DNA from: Mesobaculum littorinae
GTDB lineage: Bacteria; Pseudomonadota; Alphaproteobacteria; Rhodobacterales; Rhodobacteraceae
NCBI RefSeq assembly: GCF_004011175.1
Contig: NZ_RQXX01000002.1
Span: 806,001 to 870,000 of the forward strand
Direction of reading: 5' to 3'
DNA length: 64,000 nt
Shown here: positions 10,685 to 21,890 of the stretch, one piece after another
Layout of the letters: each line of letters starts with the position of its first letter
Position numbering within the stretch: the stretch's first letter is position 1
The notes under the pieces: model-generated
What the model saw: only the letters and a program-made list of their open reading frames with translations
Database searches by the model: none
Told to the model about the DNA's origin: nothing
Position numbers and translations under genes: made by a program

Positions 10685-11532
10685 CCGACCCCAAGACCGA
10701 CCCCATGAAGGATCAATGGCTTCCCGTCTCGATGTCGGCCGACCTGGGTCCCGCGCGCCGCGACACCGTGGTGATGGGCGTCCCGGTGACGATCTGGCGT
10801 GCCTCCGACGGCACCGCCCGGGCCGAGGCCGAGGGGCGGACGCTCGCGGTCACCGAGGATTACGACCACCTGTGGATCTGCCTCGGTACCCCGGCGCTGC
10901 CGCTCTTCGACATTCCCGAGGCGCGCCAGCCCGGGCGCCGCTTCGTGCCCTGCGGCCGGGTGCGGGTGGCCTGCTCGCCGCTGCGCGCGATCGAGAACTT
11001 TCTCGACATCGCGCATTTCCCCTTCGTCCATACCGATATCCTGGGGGCCGAGCCGCAGACCGAGGTGACGCGCTACAAGGTCGACCTGCGCGAGAACGAC
11101 ACCGAGGTCTGGGCGACGAAGGTCGAATTCTACCAGCCGCAGGCCTCGAAATCGGCCACCGGCGGGGTGCTGACCGAGTATTCCTACCGCGTGCCCGCGC
11201 CCACCGTGTCGGTGCTCTACAAGACCTGTCCGCCGCGGCCGGGCGAACGGGACGTGATCGCGATCTTCGTGCAGCCCGTGTCGGAAACGGTCTGCGACGT
11301 CTGGCCGTGGATGGCGCTGTTCGACGATGAAAGCGCGCAGGCCGACCTGGTGGGCTTTCAGCAGATGATCTTCGTGCAGGACCGCTCGATCCTGGAAAAC
11401 CAGGTACCGGCGCTCCTGCCGCTGGACCCGGGCCGGGAGATCCCGACACGCGCCGACCTGACCTCGGTCGCCTATCGCCGCTATCTCAAGGCGCACGGCT
11501 TCACCTATGGCGCGGAACTGGTGCCGGCATGA
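10681..11532 (+). CDS. Rieske-less non-heme iron oxygenase subunit (NdmC-like)
   Basis: A 283-residue oxygenase alpha-subunit homologue. The mononuclear iron motif is intact: N106, D109, H112 and H117 in ENFLDIAHFPFVH, with a likely third ligand D234 in FVQDRSILENQ. The N-terminal part (residues 30-70, VTIWRASDG through YDHLWICLGTP) looks like a shrunken Rieske domain from which the Cys-X-His and Cys-X2-His cluster sites have been lost. This is the layout of NdmC, the Rieske-less N7-demethylase subunit of caffeine-degrading Pseudomonas. Electrons would come from the Rieske protein encoded just upstream. It overlaps its neighbours by four bases on both sides. The substrate (an N-methyl or other modified purine) is inferred from context. 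Confidence 0.78.
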   Translation: MTDPKTDPMKDQWLPVSMSADLGPARRDTVVMGVPVTIWRASDGTARAEAEGRTLAVTEDYDHLWICLGTPALPLFDIPEARQPGRRFVPCGRVRVACSPLRAIENFLDIAHFPFVHTDILGAEPQTEVTRYKVDLRENDTEVWATKVEFYQPQASKSATGGVLTEYSYRVPAPTVSVLYKTCPPRPGERDVIAIFVQPVSETVCDVWPWMALFDDESAQADLVGFQQMIFVQDRSILENQVPALLPLDPGREIPTRADLTSVAYRRYLKAHGFTYGAELVPA

Positions 11533-12185
11533 TCCTGCACGACTGGATCCTGTCGCCCAACTGCTACAAGGTGCGGCTGCTGGCGGCGCTGACCGGCCAG
11601 CCGCTGACGCTGCGCGCGGTGAACGTGCATCCCGGCCGCGACCACCTGTCCGACAGCTACCTTGCGCTGAACCCCGCAGGCACCTTGCCGATCCTCGAGG
11701 ACGGCGATCTGGTGCTGGGCGACAGTGCTGCGATCCTGACGCTGCTGGGCGCGCGGGCCGGGGCGGGCTGGTCCGGGCAGACGCCCGAGGACACGGCGCG
11801 CATCGCGGGCTGGCTGGCCTTTGCGCAGGACCTGTCGGGCAGCGCCGGTCAGGCCCGGGCCATCGACATGATCGGCGCGCCGGGGTCGCTGCCCGAGGCA
11901 CAGGCGCGGGGCCGCGCGCATCTGCGGCGGCTTGAACAGGCGCTGGCCGAGCGCGCGCTTGCGGGCGGTACCTTCCTTGTCGGCGAAACGCCCAGCATCG
12001 CCGACATCGCCTGTTTCCCGCACGTGATGCTGGCGCCCGACGGCGGCCTGTCGCTGGCGCCCTATCCGGCGATCCGGCTCTGGTCGCGGGCCGTGCGCGC
12101 GCTGCCGGGGTTCATCGAGATGCCCGGGATCCACCGCCTGCACGAGCTGTCCCCCGAGCCCGAGATGGAGACCGAACTGAGATGA
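11529..12185 (+). CDS. Glutathione S-transferase-like protein (NdmE-like partner)
   Basis: A 218-residue GST homologue: thioredoxin-fold start with SPNCYKVR (residues 9-16), NPAGTLPILEDGD, the D-S pair of GDSAAIL that normally contacts glutathione, and a helical C-domain containing FLVGETPSIADIACFPHVML. In Pseudomonas caffeine degraders a GST-like protein, NdmE, is needed as a structural partner of the Rieske-less oxygenase NdmC. The position here, directly after such an oxygenase with ATGA overlaps on both sides, suggests the same role rather than detoxification. Whether it binds glutathione is unknown. Confidence 0.8.
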   Translation: MILHDWILSPNCYKVRLLAALTGQPLTLRAVNVHPGRDHLSDSYLALNPAGTLPILEDGDLVLGDSAAILTLLGARAGAGWSGQTPEDTARIAGWLAFAQDLSGSAGQARAIDMIGAPGSLPEAQARGRAHLRRLEQALAERALAGGTFLVGETPSIADIACFPHVMLAPDGGLSLAPYPAIRLWSRAVRALPGFIEMPGIHRLHELSPEPEMETELR

Positions 12186-13546
12186 GCGTGCTGTTCCGCG
12201 GCTGCGACGCCGTCGTCACCAGCGCCGACGCGCCCGTCCTGCGCGACGTCGACCTGCTGACCGAGGGCAACCGCATCGCGGCCATCGGGGCGGACCTTGC
12301 CGCGCCCGAGGGCGCCCGGGTGATCGAGGCCGCGGGCCTCGTGCTTTACCCCGGGCTGATCAACACGCACGACCACTTCTTCCAGAGCTTCGTGCGCAAC
12401 CGGGCCGAGCTTGACTGGACGCGGCTCAGCCTGATCGAGTGGCTCGACACGATCTACCCGATCTTCGCGCGGCTGGATGAGGATTGTTTCTACCATTCCT
12501 CGGTGGTGACGATGGCCGAGCTGATCAAGCACGGCTGCACCACCTCCTTCGACCACCAGTATGCCTTTCCCGACCACGCGGGCCCGCGGCTGGTCGACCG
12601 GCAGATCGAGGCGGCGGGCCTTCTGGGCATGCGTTTCGTCGCGGGGCGGGGCGGCAACACCCTGCCCAAGTCGCAGGGCAGCACCATCCCGGACGCGCTG
12701 TGCGAAACCACCGACGGCTTCATCGCCGACTGCGCGCGGCTGATCGACACCTATCATCAGCCCGATCCCTTCGCGATGGTGCAGGTGGCCGTCGCGCCCT
12801 GCCAGCCGGTCAACTGCTGGCGCGAGACGTTCGAACAGTCCGTGGCGCTGGCCCGGTCGACCGGCGTGCGCCTGCACACCCACGCGGGCGAGGGCGAAAG
12901 CCCGGTGATCGCGGCGCGCCACGGGATGCGCACGATCGATTACCTCGAAGAGATCGGCTTTGCCGGTGAGGACACGTGGCTCGCGCATTGCTGGGAGCTG
13001 ACGCGCGGCGAGCTGGGGCAGCTGGCCGCCAGCGGCACCGGCGTCGCGCACTGCCCCGAGCCCGTCTACCTGGTCGGGGCCGAGGTCACCGACATCCCCG
13101 CGATGGAGGCCCTGGGCCTGCGGATCGGGCTGGGCGCGGACGGCGCGGCCTCGAACGACAACTCGAACCTGATGCACTGCCTGCATTCGGGCTACATGCT
13201 ACAATGCCTCGTCGCGCGGGACCGCGCCGACCCGGTGCCGCGGCCCGCCGCCTTCCTGCGCTACGCCACCGAAGGCGGCGCCGATCTTCTGGGCCGGCCC
13301 GAGCTGGGGCGACTGGCGCCGGGGCAGGCCGCCGACCTTTTCGCCGTCGACATGCGGGGGCTCGACTTCGTCGGCACCCGCCACGACCCGGTGTCGCTGC
13401 CCGCCAAGGTGGGGCTGGGCGCGCCGGTCGACCTGACCATGATCGACGGCCGCGTCGTCTGGGCAAACGGGGAGTTCCCCGGCCTCGACGAACGCGATCT
13501 GGCCCACGCGGCCGAGACCGCCATGACCCGCGCCCTGGGCGCCTGA
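12182..13546 (+). CDS. Amidohydrolase, 8-oxoguanine/modified-purine deaminase type
   Basis: A 454-residue metal-dependent hydrolase of the AtzA/TrzN-guanine deaminase class. Metal ligands can be assigned to H63 and H65 (NTHDHFF), H234 (HTHAGEGE) and D320 (GLGADGAASNDNSN), with H269 (AHCWEL) and E237 as likely catalytic residues. The overall pattern is closest to 8-oxoguanine deaminases. The usual HCPxSN motif is changed to HCPEPVYLVG (from H290), so the substrate may differ from 8-oxoguanine. It sits between the oxygenase genes and a purine-type importer, fitting deamination of an imported guanine-like base. Start overlaps the GST stop (ATGA). Confidence 0.8.
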   Translation: MSVLFRGCDAVVTSADAPVLRDVDLLTEGNRIAAIGADLAAPEGARVIEAAGLVLYPGLINTHDHFFQSFVRNRAELDWTRLSLIEWLDTIYPIFARLDEDCFYHSSVVTMAELIKHGCTTSFDHQYAFPDHAGPRLVDRQIEAAGLLGMRFVAGRGGNTLPKSQGSTIPDALCETTDGFIADCARLIDTYHQPDPFAMVQVAVAPCQPVNCWRETFEQSVALARSTGVRLHTHAGEGESPVIAARHGMRTIDYLEEIGFAGEDTWLAHCWELTRGELGQLAASGTGVAHCPEPVYLVGAEVTDIPAMEALGLRIGLGADGAASNDNSNLMHCLHSGYMLQCLVARDRADPVPRPAAFLRYATEGGADLLGRPELGRLAPGQAADLFAVDMRGLDFVGTRHDPVSLPAKVGLGAPVDLTMIDGRVVWANGEFPGLDERDLAHAAETAMTRALGA

Positions 13547-13564
13547 CCGACAGGAGACGACCCC

Positions 13565-14647
13565 ATGACCCATACCAGACGCGCCTTTCTGGGCACCGCC
13601 TCGGCGGCGGGCCTTGCCGCCGCACTGCCGCTGCGCGCCTCGGCGCAGGATGCGCTGCAAATTGCGCTGATGGTGCCGTCGCCCGCCGCCGATGTCGGCT
13701 GGTCGCGCACCCTGCTCGACGGGACCGAGGCCGCGGCCGGGGCCGTGGGGGGCGAGGTGACGTTCCTCGAAAGCATCTCGGAAGGGCCCGACGCCGACCG
13801 CATCATGCAACGCGCCGTGTCGAACGGCGCCCGCTTCGTGATCCTGGGCTCCTTCGGCTACATGAACGGCGGCCTGCAACTGGCGCGCCGCTTCCCCGAC
13901 GTGTCGATCCTGCACGCCTCGGGCTACCAGACCGCGCCCAACTTCTCGCCCTTCGCGGCAAAGTACTACCAGGGCACCTACCTGATGGGCATGGCCGCCG
14001 CGGCGCTGTCGACCTCGGGCAAGATCGGCTCGGTATCGGCCTTCGCGATCCCCGAGCTCATCACCTCGATCAACGCCTTCGTGCTGGGCGCGCAGGCGGT
14101 GAACCCCGAAATCGAATGCTCGGTCGTCTGGGTGAACTCGTGGTTCGACCCCGCGTCCGAGCGTGAAGCCGCGCAGGCGTTGATCAGCCAGGGCTGTGAC
14201 GTGCTGTTCTCGAACGCGCAGGACACGCCGTCGGTGATCTCGGTCGCAGAAGAGGCGGGCGTCTATGCCTTCAACCTGAACTCGCCGATGAAATCCTACG
14301 CGCCCGAAAAATACCTCGGTGTCGTGGGCACCGACTGGGCGCCGTTCTTCACCGCGCAGGCGCAGGCCCATGTCGACGGCAGCTTCGAGGGGGCGAACCA
14401 CTACCTCGGGATGGAGGACGAGGTCGTCTACGTCTCGGACTGGACACCCGACATTCCCGCCGACATCAAGACCCGCATCGACCAGACGCAGGCCGAGATC
14501 GTCAGCGGCGCGTTCAACCCGATGACCGGACCGCTGACCGACCAGTCGGGCACAGTTCGGGTCGAGGACGGCGTGACGATGACGCGGGACGAGATCCAGG
14601 CGATGGACTGGCACGTCGCGGGCGTCACCACACCGCTGCCGAACTGA
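13565..14647 (+). CDS. BMP family ABC transporter substrate-binding protein
   Basis: A 360-residue periplasmic binding protein of the BMP/PnrA (Med) family, which binds nucleosides and related purines. A twin-arginine-like signal is seen at residues 4-10 (TRRAFLG) followed by an alanine-rich core and ASAQ cleavage region (about residue 28). Family segments include ALMVPSPAADVGWSRTLLDG, FVILGSFGYMNG and the YQGTYLMGMAAAALS stretch. AGGAG lies upstream of the ATG. It starts the importer part of the operon, 18 bases after the amidohydrolase, and is followed by ATPase and two permeases. Confidence 0.9.
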   Translation: MTHTRRAFLGTASAAGLAAALPLRASAQDALQIALMVPSPAADVGWSRTLLDGTEAAAGAVGGEVTFLESISEGPDADRIMQRAVSNGARFVILGSFGYMNGGLQLARRFPDVSILHASGYQTAPNFSPFAAKYYQGTYLMGMAAAALSTSGKIGSVSAFAIPELITSINAFVLGAQAVNPEIECSVVWVNSWFDPASEREAAQALISQGCDVLFSNAQDTPSVISVAEEAGVYAFNLNSPMKSYAPEKYLGVVGTDWAPFFTAQAQAHVDGSFEGANHYLGMEDEVVYVSDWTPDIPADIKTRIDQTQAEIVSGAFNPMTGPLTDQSGTVRVEDGVTMTRDEIQAMDWHVAGVTTPLPN

Positions 14648-14651
14648 GCGC

Positions 14652-16434
<1,783 letters not shown>

Positions 16435-16445
<11 letters not shown>

Positions 16446-17505
16446 GCTGATCCGACGCGACCGCGCGTCGCTGGAGATGGCGCTGATGGCGCCGGTGCTT
16501 GCCCTGCTTGCAGCCGGTCTGGTGTCTTGGGCGCTTTTCGCGGCGATGGGCGTACCCGCGGGCCGCGCCCTCTGGACCATCGCGGCGACGCCATTTTCCA
16601 CCTGGTACGACTTTTCCGAGGTGCTGGTGAAGACCGCGCCGCTGTTGCTGATCGCGCAGGGGCTGGCCATCGGCTTTCGCGCGCGGGTCTTCAACATCGG
16701 CGCCGAGGGGCAGCTGCTGATCGGCGCGATCTGCGCCTCGGCAATCCCGGTGCTGCTGCCCTCGGCCGGCTCGCCGCTGCTGTGGGTCGCGATGATGGCG
16801 CTGGGCATGGTCGGCGGCGCCGCCTGGGCGGCGATCGCGGCGTTCTGGCGCACGCGGCTCAACGCCAACGAGATCCTCGTGACGCTGATGCTGTCGCTTA
16901 TCGCCGCGCAGATCCTGACCTATTTGCTGCTGGGCCCGTGGAAGGACCCGATGGGAATGAATTTCCCGCAGACCCGCATGTTCCAGCCCGGCGCGCTGCT
17001 GCCCGGCCTCCTGCCGGGAACGCGGGTCAACCTGTCACTGCTCTTCGGGGTCGCGGCGACGATCGCCGCCTATGTCTTCATGCAGCGCAGCGTGACGGGC
17101 TTTCGCCTGATCGTCACTGGCACCGCGCCGCGGGCGGCGGGCTATGCCGGGGTTTCCGCCGCGCGGGGCGTCTGGCTGTCGTTGCTGATCTCGGGCGCCG
17201 CCGCGGGTCTGGCCGGGGCGGCCGAGGTCGCGGGCCCGCTGGGACAACTGCAACGCTCGATCTCGCAGGGCTACGGCTTCGCCGCGATCATCGTGGCCTA
17301 CCTGGGCGGGCTGCACCCGGTGGGGATCGCCGTGTCGTCGCTGGTGATGTCGGCGATCTACATCGGCGGCGACAACGCCATGGTCTTTGCCGACCTGCCG
17401 CAATCGGCGGTGCTGGTGGTGCAGGGGCTCTTGCTGACCTTTTACCTGATCGCGGCGACCTTCGTCCGCTACCGCATCGCCTGGACCGGGACCGCCCGCG
17501 CATGA
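16435..17505 (+). CDS. BMP-type ABC transporter permease 1
   Basis: A 356-residue inner-membrane permease of the BPD_transp_2 family with roughly nine hydrophobic segments. Typical sequences are GLAIGFRARVFNIGAEGQLLIG (residues 78-99) and the late GYGFAAIIVAYLGGLHPVGIAVSSLVMSA block. The ATG at 16435 has AAGGA six bases before it and lies inside the end of the ATPase gene; a frame reaching back to 16237 is an out-of-frame shadow of that gene. With the second permease it forms the membrane channel of the importer. Confidence 0.9.
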
Positions 17506-18413
17506 GCCCCCTGGAATTCATCCTCGCCGGAACGCTGGCCGCGGCGACGCCGCTGATGCTGGCCGCGCTGGGCGAACTGGTGGTCGAACGCTCGGGCGTG
17601 CTGAACCTCGGGGTCGAGGGGATGATGGCGCTGGGCGCGGCGGTGGCCTTCATCGTGGCCTACCAGACGGGCGGCCACGGCCTGGCCTTCGTGGCGGGTG
17701 CCGGGGCGGGGATGGCCGCGGCGCTGGTCTTTGCCGTGCCGGTGCTGGGCTTCCGCGCGAACCAGGTGGCGGCGGGGCTTGCGCTGGGGATCCTCGCGGG
17801 CGGGCTGTCGGCGATGGTGGGGCGCCCTTACGAAAGCCTCACCATCCGCAGCCTGCCCAAACTCGACATTCCCGTCCTGTCGGACCTGCCATATGTCGGC
17901 GGCGTGCTGACGCAGGACATCGCGGTCTGGGCGACGCTGGCGATGGCCGTCGCCATGGCGTGGGTGTTCCGGTCCACGCGGCTGGGCTGGCGCATCCGCG
18001 CGGTGGGCGAGAACCCCCATGCCGCCCGCGCCATCGGCACCCCGGTGCTGCGGCTGCGGCTGGCCTGCATCGCCTTCGGCGGGGCGCTGGCGGGGATGGG
18101 CGGGGCCTATGCCGCGACCGTCTACACCCCGCTCTGGGCCGACGGGATGATAGCGGGACGCGGCTGGATCGCCGTCGCGCTGGTTGTCTTCGGGACGTGG
18201 CGCACGGGCCGCGTGGCGCTGGGCGCGATCCTTTTCGGCGCGCTCTCGATCGGCGAGCTGGTGGTGCAGGCCACGGGCGTGCGCATCCCCTCGCAGGCGC
18301 TGGCAGCATTGCCTTACGTCGCCACGATCATCGTGCTGGCGGTGATCTCGTCGAACAGGATGCTGACGCGGCGCCACTCGGTCGCCTCGCTGGGCGAGCC
18401 CTTCGATCCCTGA
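17502..18413 (+). CDS. BMP-type ABC transporter permease 2
   Basis: A 303-residue permease of the same family as its upstream neighbour, with about eight membrane segments. Signature stretches are ERSGVLNLGVEGMMALGA (residues 28-45) and RSTRLGWRIRAVGENPHAARAIG, followed by GAYAATVYTPLWADGMIAGRGWIAVALVVFG. It starts within the stop codon of the first permease (ATGA overlap) and is the last gene of the operon; prfA follows after 84 bases. Two different permeases plus a double ATPase and one binding protein make a complete importer. Confidence 0.9.
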   Translation: MSPLEFILAGTLAAATPLMLAALGELVVERSGVLNLGVEGMMALGAAVAFIVAYQTGGHGLAFVAGAGAGMAAALVFAVPVLGFRANQVAAGLALGILAGGLSAMVGRPYESLTIRSLPKLDIPVLSDLPYVGGVLTQDIAVWATLAMAVAMAWVFRSTRLGWRIRAVGENPHAARAIGTPVLRLRLACIAFGGALAGMGGAYAATVYTPLWADGMIAGRGWIAVALVVFGTWRTGRVALGAILFGALSIGELVVQATGVRIPSQALAALPYVATIIVLAVISSNRMLTRRHSVASLGEPFDP

Positions 18414-18497
18414 CCCCCTTCGCCGCGGCCCCCGCGCCGCGGCGTCCGGCGTGCGGGGGTCTTGACCCGGACCCCAAGCTCGGGGACAGAACGTGGC

Positions 18498-19547
18498 ATG
18501 GTACCCCTCGACAGTCTGTCCCGCATCACCGAACGCTTTGAATACGTGCAGGCGCGCATGTCCGTGCCCGGCGCCGACGTGGCCGCGCTTGGCCGCGAAT
18601 ACGCCGAGCTGCGCCCGGTGGTCGAGGAGATCGAGGGCTATCGCAGCCTGCTTGCCGATATCGAGGGCGCCGAGGCGATGCTGGACGACCCCGAGATGCA
18701 CGACCTGGCCGAGGAAGAGATCGCCGCCGCCCGCGCCCGCCTGCCGGGGGTCGAGGACCGTCTGCGCCGGGCGCTTCTGCCCAAGGACGCCGCCGACGCG
18801 CGGCCCGCGATCCTGGAGATCCGCCCCGGCACCGGCGGAGAGGAGGCGGCGCTGTTCGCGGCGGACCTGCAGCGGATGTACCAGCGCCACGCCGAGGCGA
18901 TGGGCTGGCGATTCGAGATCATCGAGATGCAGGAGACCGAGCTTGGCGGCCTGCGCGAACTGGTCGCCAACGTGCAGGGCGAAGGCGTCTTCGCCCGGCT
19001 GAAATACGAATCCGGCGTGCACCGGGTCCAACGGGTGCCCGCGACCGAATCGGGCGGGCGCATCCATACCTCGGCGGCGACGGTCGCGGTCCTGCCCGAG
19101 GCGCAGGAGGTCGACCTGCAGATCGACCCCGGCGACCTGCGCATCGACACGATGCGGGCCAGCGGGGCCGGGGGGCAGCACGTCAACACCACCGACAGCG
19201 CCGTGCGCATCACCCACGTGCCCACCGGCATCGTCGTCACCAGTTCGGAGAAGTCCCAGCACCGCAACCGCGAGATCGCGATGCAGGTGCTGCGGGCCCG
19301 GCTCTTCGACGCCGAGCGGCGGCGCGCCGCCGACGAACGCTCGGCCGCGCGCAAAAGCCAGGTGGGTTCGGGCGACCGATCGGAACGCATCCGCACCTAC
19401 AACTTTCCGCAGGGGCGGATGACCGATCACCGCATCAACCTGACGCTCTACAAGCTCGATGCGATCCTCGCCGGCGACCTCTCCGAGGTGCTGGACGCGC
19501 TGGTCGAACATGACCAGGCCGCCCGTCTGGCCGAGATCGAGGGATGA
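18498..19547 (+). CDS. prfA: Peptide chain release factor 1
   Basis: Recognises UAA and UAG stop codons and triggers peptide release. The 349-residue protein has the codon-recognition PAT motif ([13 protein letters not shown]) and the peptidyl-transferase GGQ motif in [16 protein letters not shown]. Domain order and length are standard. The ATG at 18498 gives [16 protein letters not shown]; the frame extends 12 codons upstream but that part is not family-like, and no strong ribosome binding site distinguishes the starts. It overlaps prmC, whose product methylates the glutamine of the GGQ motif, by four bases. Confidence 0.95.
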   Translation: MVPLDSLSRITERFEYVQARMSVPGADVAALGREYAELRPVVEEIEGYRSLLADIEGAEAMLDDPEMHDLAEEEIAAARARLPGVEDRLRRALLPKDAADARPAILEIRPGTGGEEAALFAADLQRMYQRHAEAMGWRFEIIEMQETELGGLRELVANVQGEGVFARLKYESGVHRVQRVPATESGGRIHTSAATVAVLPEAQEVDLQIDPGDLRIDTMRASGAGGQHVNTTDSAVRITHVPTGIVVTSSEKSQHRNREIAMQVLRARLFDAERRRAADERSAARKSQVGSGDRSERIRTYNFPQGRMTDHRINLTLYKLDAILAGDLSEVLDALVEHDQAARLAEIEG

Positions 19548-20413
19548 CCGCCCAACGCCTGGGCGAGCTGCTGCGCGCGGGCGCGGCGCGGCTGGAGCAC
19601 GCGGGTGTGCCCGGCGCCGCGCGTGACGCGCGGGCGCTTCTGGCGCATAGCCTTGGCCTGGCCCCGGATCGGTTGTCGCTGATGCACGCCGACCCGGTGC
19701 CCGAGGACGCCGCCCGGCGGTTCGATGCTGCCCTGGCGGCGCGTGTGGCCGGGCGCCCGGTGTCGCGCATCCTCGGGCGGCGGGCGTTCTGGCGGCACGA
19801 GTTCCGCGTTACCGACGCCGTGCTCGACCCGCGCCCCGAGACCGAGACGCTGGTGGCTCGCGCGCTCGACGCGCCGGTGGAGCGGGTGCTCGACCTCGGG
19901 ACAGGGTCGGGCTGCATTCTTCTGTCGGTTCTGGCCGACAGGCCTCAGGCCACCGGGCTTGGCACCGACCTGTCCGACGCCGCCCTGTCCGTCGCGCGCG
20001 ACAACGCAAAGCGGCTGGGGCTGGACACCCGGGCGTCATTCCTGTGCGCCGACTGGTTCGCGGGCGTCACCGGGCGGTTCGACACGATCCTTTCGAACCC
20101 GCCCTACATCGCCGCGCAGGAGATGCCGGGCCTCGCCCCCGAGGTGCGCGACCACGATCCCCGCGGCGCGCTGACCCCGGGCGGCGACGGGCTGGAGCCC
20201 TATCGCCTGATCGCGGCGGGGGCGTCGGCGCACCTGTCCCCCGGCGGGCGCCTGCTGGTCGAGATCGGCGCCACGCAGGGCGCGGAGGTGGCCGCGATCT
20301 TCGGTGCGGCCGGGTTGCTTCAGGTGACGGTGTATCCCGATCTGGACGGCCGCGACCGTGTCGTGGCGGCGCGCTGCGACGTCCGCGCCGACTCTCGCCC
20401 TGACGCAGAATGA
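19544..20413 (+). CDS. prmC: Release factor glutamine methyltransferase PrmC
   Basis: SAM-dependent methyltransferase that modifies the GGQ glutamine of release factors. The 289-residue protein shows the N-terminal helical domain ([14 protein letters not shown]), the SAM-binding [15 protein letters not shown], and the catalytic [10 protein letters not shown] near residue 184. Overlap with prfA (ATGA) is the common prfA-prmC coupling. The 259 bases that follow, before the DUF4167 gene, contain no gene I can support. Confidence 0.95.
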   Translation: MTAQRLGELLRAGAARLEHAGVPGAARDARALLAHSLGLAPDRLSLMHADPVPEDAARRFDAALAARVAGRPVSRILGRRAFWRHEFRVTDAVLDPRPETETLVARALDAPVERVLDLGTGSGCILLSVLADRPQATGLGTDLSDAALSVARDNAKRLGLDTRASFLCADWFAGVTGRFDTILSNPPYIAAQEMPGLAPEVRDHDPRGALTPGGDGLEPYRLIAAGASAHLSPGGRLLVEIGATQGAEVAAIFGAAGLLQVTVYPDLDGRDRVVAARCDVRADSRPDAE

Positions 20414-20672
20414 CCGGTCCGACCGGTCCTGCGGGCGGAAATGACGCCGGGATCGGCAGAAAATGCCGGCTTTTCGACGGCTTTTTCAGTTTGCCCTTGT
20501 CAACTCGGCCCCTGCGTGTTTTGTCGGTAGCTGAGCGGCGGGATGCGCTACCCGCGTCCCCGCTCGCATGATAGCCCAGAATGTCGCGACCGACCGGTAG
20601 GCACCTATTTGGTGCGCACAGCAGGGCAAACCGGATCGGCACTGCCAGAACAAGGCTGGAATCCAAAGTAAT

Positions 20673-21527
20673 ATGAGATCGTCTAAGTCACGTTCGCGGT
20701 CGAAGTCGAACCGCAACCGTCCCTCGGGCAACATTGTAAACCGGGTTTTCGACAGCTCGGGGCCCGAGGGCAAGGTGCGCGGCACGCCGCAACAGATTAT
20801 CGAGAAGTATAATCAGCTCGCCCGCGACGCCCAGTTGTCGAACGACAGGGTGGCGGCCGAGAACTTCCAACAGCATGCCGAGCACTACCTGCGAATGCTG
20901 AGCGAGGCGCAGCGCGAACAGGAGCAGCGCCGCGAACAGCATGACAACCGGCAGGGCAATGCCTCCGGCAACGGCCAGCAGGGTCAGGGCAACGACCGCA
21001 ATGCCGATCGCCAGTCGGGCAACGACGGGCGCGGCAATGACGGGCGCCAGAACGATGGCCGCCAGAACGAGGGGCGCAACGACGGTCGCGAGGTCGAGGC
21101 CCGGTCCGACAGTCGCGATGGCGACCAGAGGTCCGAGGGCGATCGCGCCGCCCCGTCGCATGACGGTGGTCAGAAGGACGGCGGCCAGAAAGACGGCGGC
21201 CAGAAGGATGGTGGCCGGGCCGATACCCGCGGCGACGATGCGCCGCAGAAGCCCGCTCGCCGGTCGCGCAGCCGCAAATCCGCGCCGCAGGAGTCCGCTG
21301 AGACCCCGCGCGACGACGTGATCGATGTCGAGGGCGGCAGTGGCACTGACAGCGGCCTGGTCGAGACGCCCGAAAGCAAGGCTGAAAAGCCGCGCCGCGC
21401 CCCGCGCGCCCGCAAGCCCAAGGCGACCCCGCCTGAGGGCGGAGACAAGGGCAGCCCGGAGGGCAGCCCCGCGGATGAGGGCGGCGCCGGCGGGCCCGGC
21501 GAAGGATCGGCGGAAGCAGCCGAGTGA
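20673..21527 (+). CDS. DUF4167 domain protein with repetitive C-terminus
   Basis: A 284-residue protein, probably nucleic-acid associated. The N-terminus is very basic and Ser/Arg/Lys-rich (residues 1-20). The DUF4167 core runs from VNRVFDSSGPEGKVRGTPQQ through YLRMLSEAQREQEQR (residues about 22-88). The remainder is disordered: NDGRxNDGR repeats (residues about 110-140), DGGQK repeats (residues about 165-185), then a Lys/Arg/Pro-rich and acidic tail. The family is characteristic of alphaproteobacteria and often follows prfA-prmC. Function is unknown. It ends at a strong terminator. Confidence 0.85.
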   Translation: MRSSKSRSRSKSNRNRPSGNIVNRVFDSSGPEGKVRGTPQQIIEKYNQLARDAQLSNDRVAAENFQQHAEHYLRMLSEAQREQEQRREQHDNRQGNASGNGQQGQGNDRNADRQSGNDGRGNDGRQNDGRQNEGRNDGREVEARSDSRDGDQRSEGDRAAPSHDGGQKDGGQKDGGQKDGGRADTRGDDAPQKPARRSRSRKSAPQESAETPRDDVIDVEGGSGTDSGLVETPESKAEKPRRAPRARKPKATPPEGGDKGSPEGSPADEGGAGGPGEGSAEAAE

Positions 21528-21532
21528 TTTCG

Positions 21533-21566
21533 AAAGGCAGCCGGTCTTATGATCGGCTGCCTTTTT
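21533..21566 (+). terminator. Rho-independent terminator after the DUF4167 gene
   Basis: A 14-base stem (left arm 21533-21546, right arm 21551-21564, one G-T wobble) with loop TTAT and a run of five T immediately after the GGCTGCC part of the right arm. It begins five bases after the stop codon and should end the prfA-prmC-DUF4167 unit. Confidence 0.9.
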
Positions 21567-21890
21567 CTTGCGATCCGCAGGGTGTCGTCCGCGGTGCCAT
21601 CGCCTGGGTCACTACGCCGAGCCCGCGACCGCGACCGGCCTTTTGCAATTTCAGAAAGACTGCGGTGCCGTGACCGGGGCGATGCCGATGCCGGCAGGCC
21701 GGAGCGGGGCGTAGGCTGCGCCTGTCCCGCCCGCAATCCGCCAAGAGCATTGGCCAAGGGGGTACGGAGGCCGGATATCGGGTTGGGGCCCGCGCCGATC
21801 AAGCCGCCCCGAAGCCGTCGGTCCGTGTGCCGGCCCGGCACCCGCTTGCGATACCGACGCGTCGGACGACTCGCCCGGATCCGGCTGCGG
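21567..21890. other. Convergent intergenic gap, no gene seen
   Basis: 324 bases between the DUF4167 terminator and the end of rsmA on the other strand. Frames here carry no family signature. I see no second terminator for rsmA. Confidence 0.45.

Noticed and set aside
17469-19511. Minus-strand open frame of 680 codons
   Set aside because: Antisense to permease 2 and prfA, both firmly identified; no family signal of its own.
20456-20490. Hairpin and T runs after prmC
   Set aside because: Only a four-base stem can be formed beside the T runs; too weak to call a terminator.
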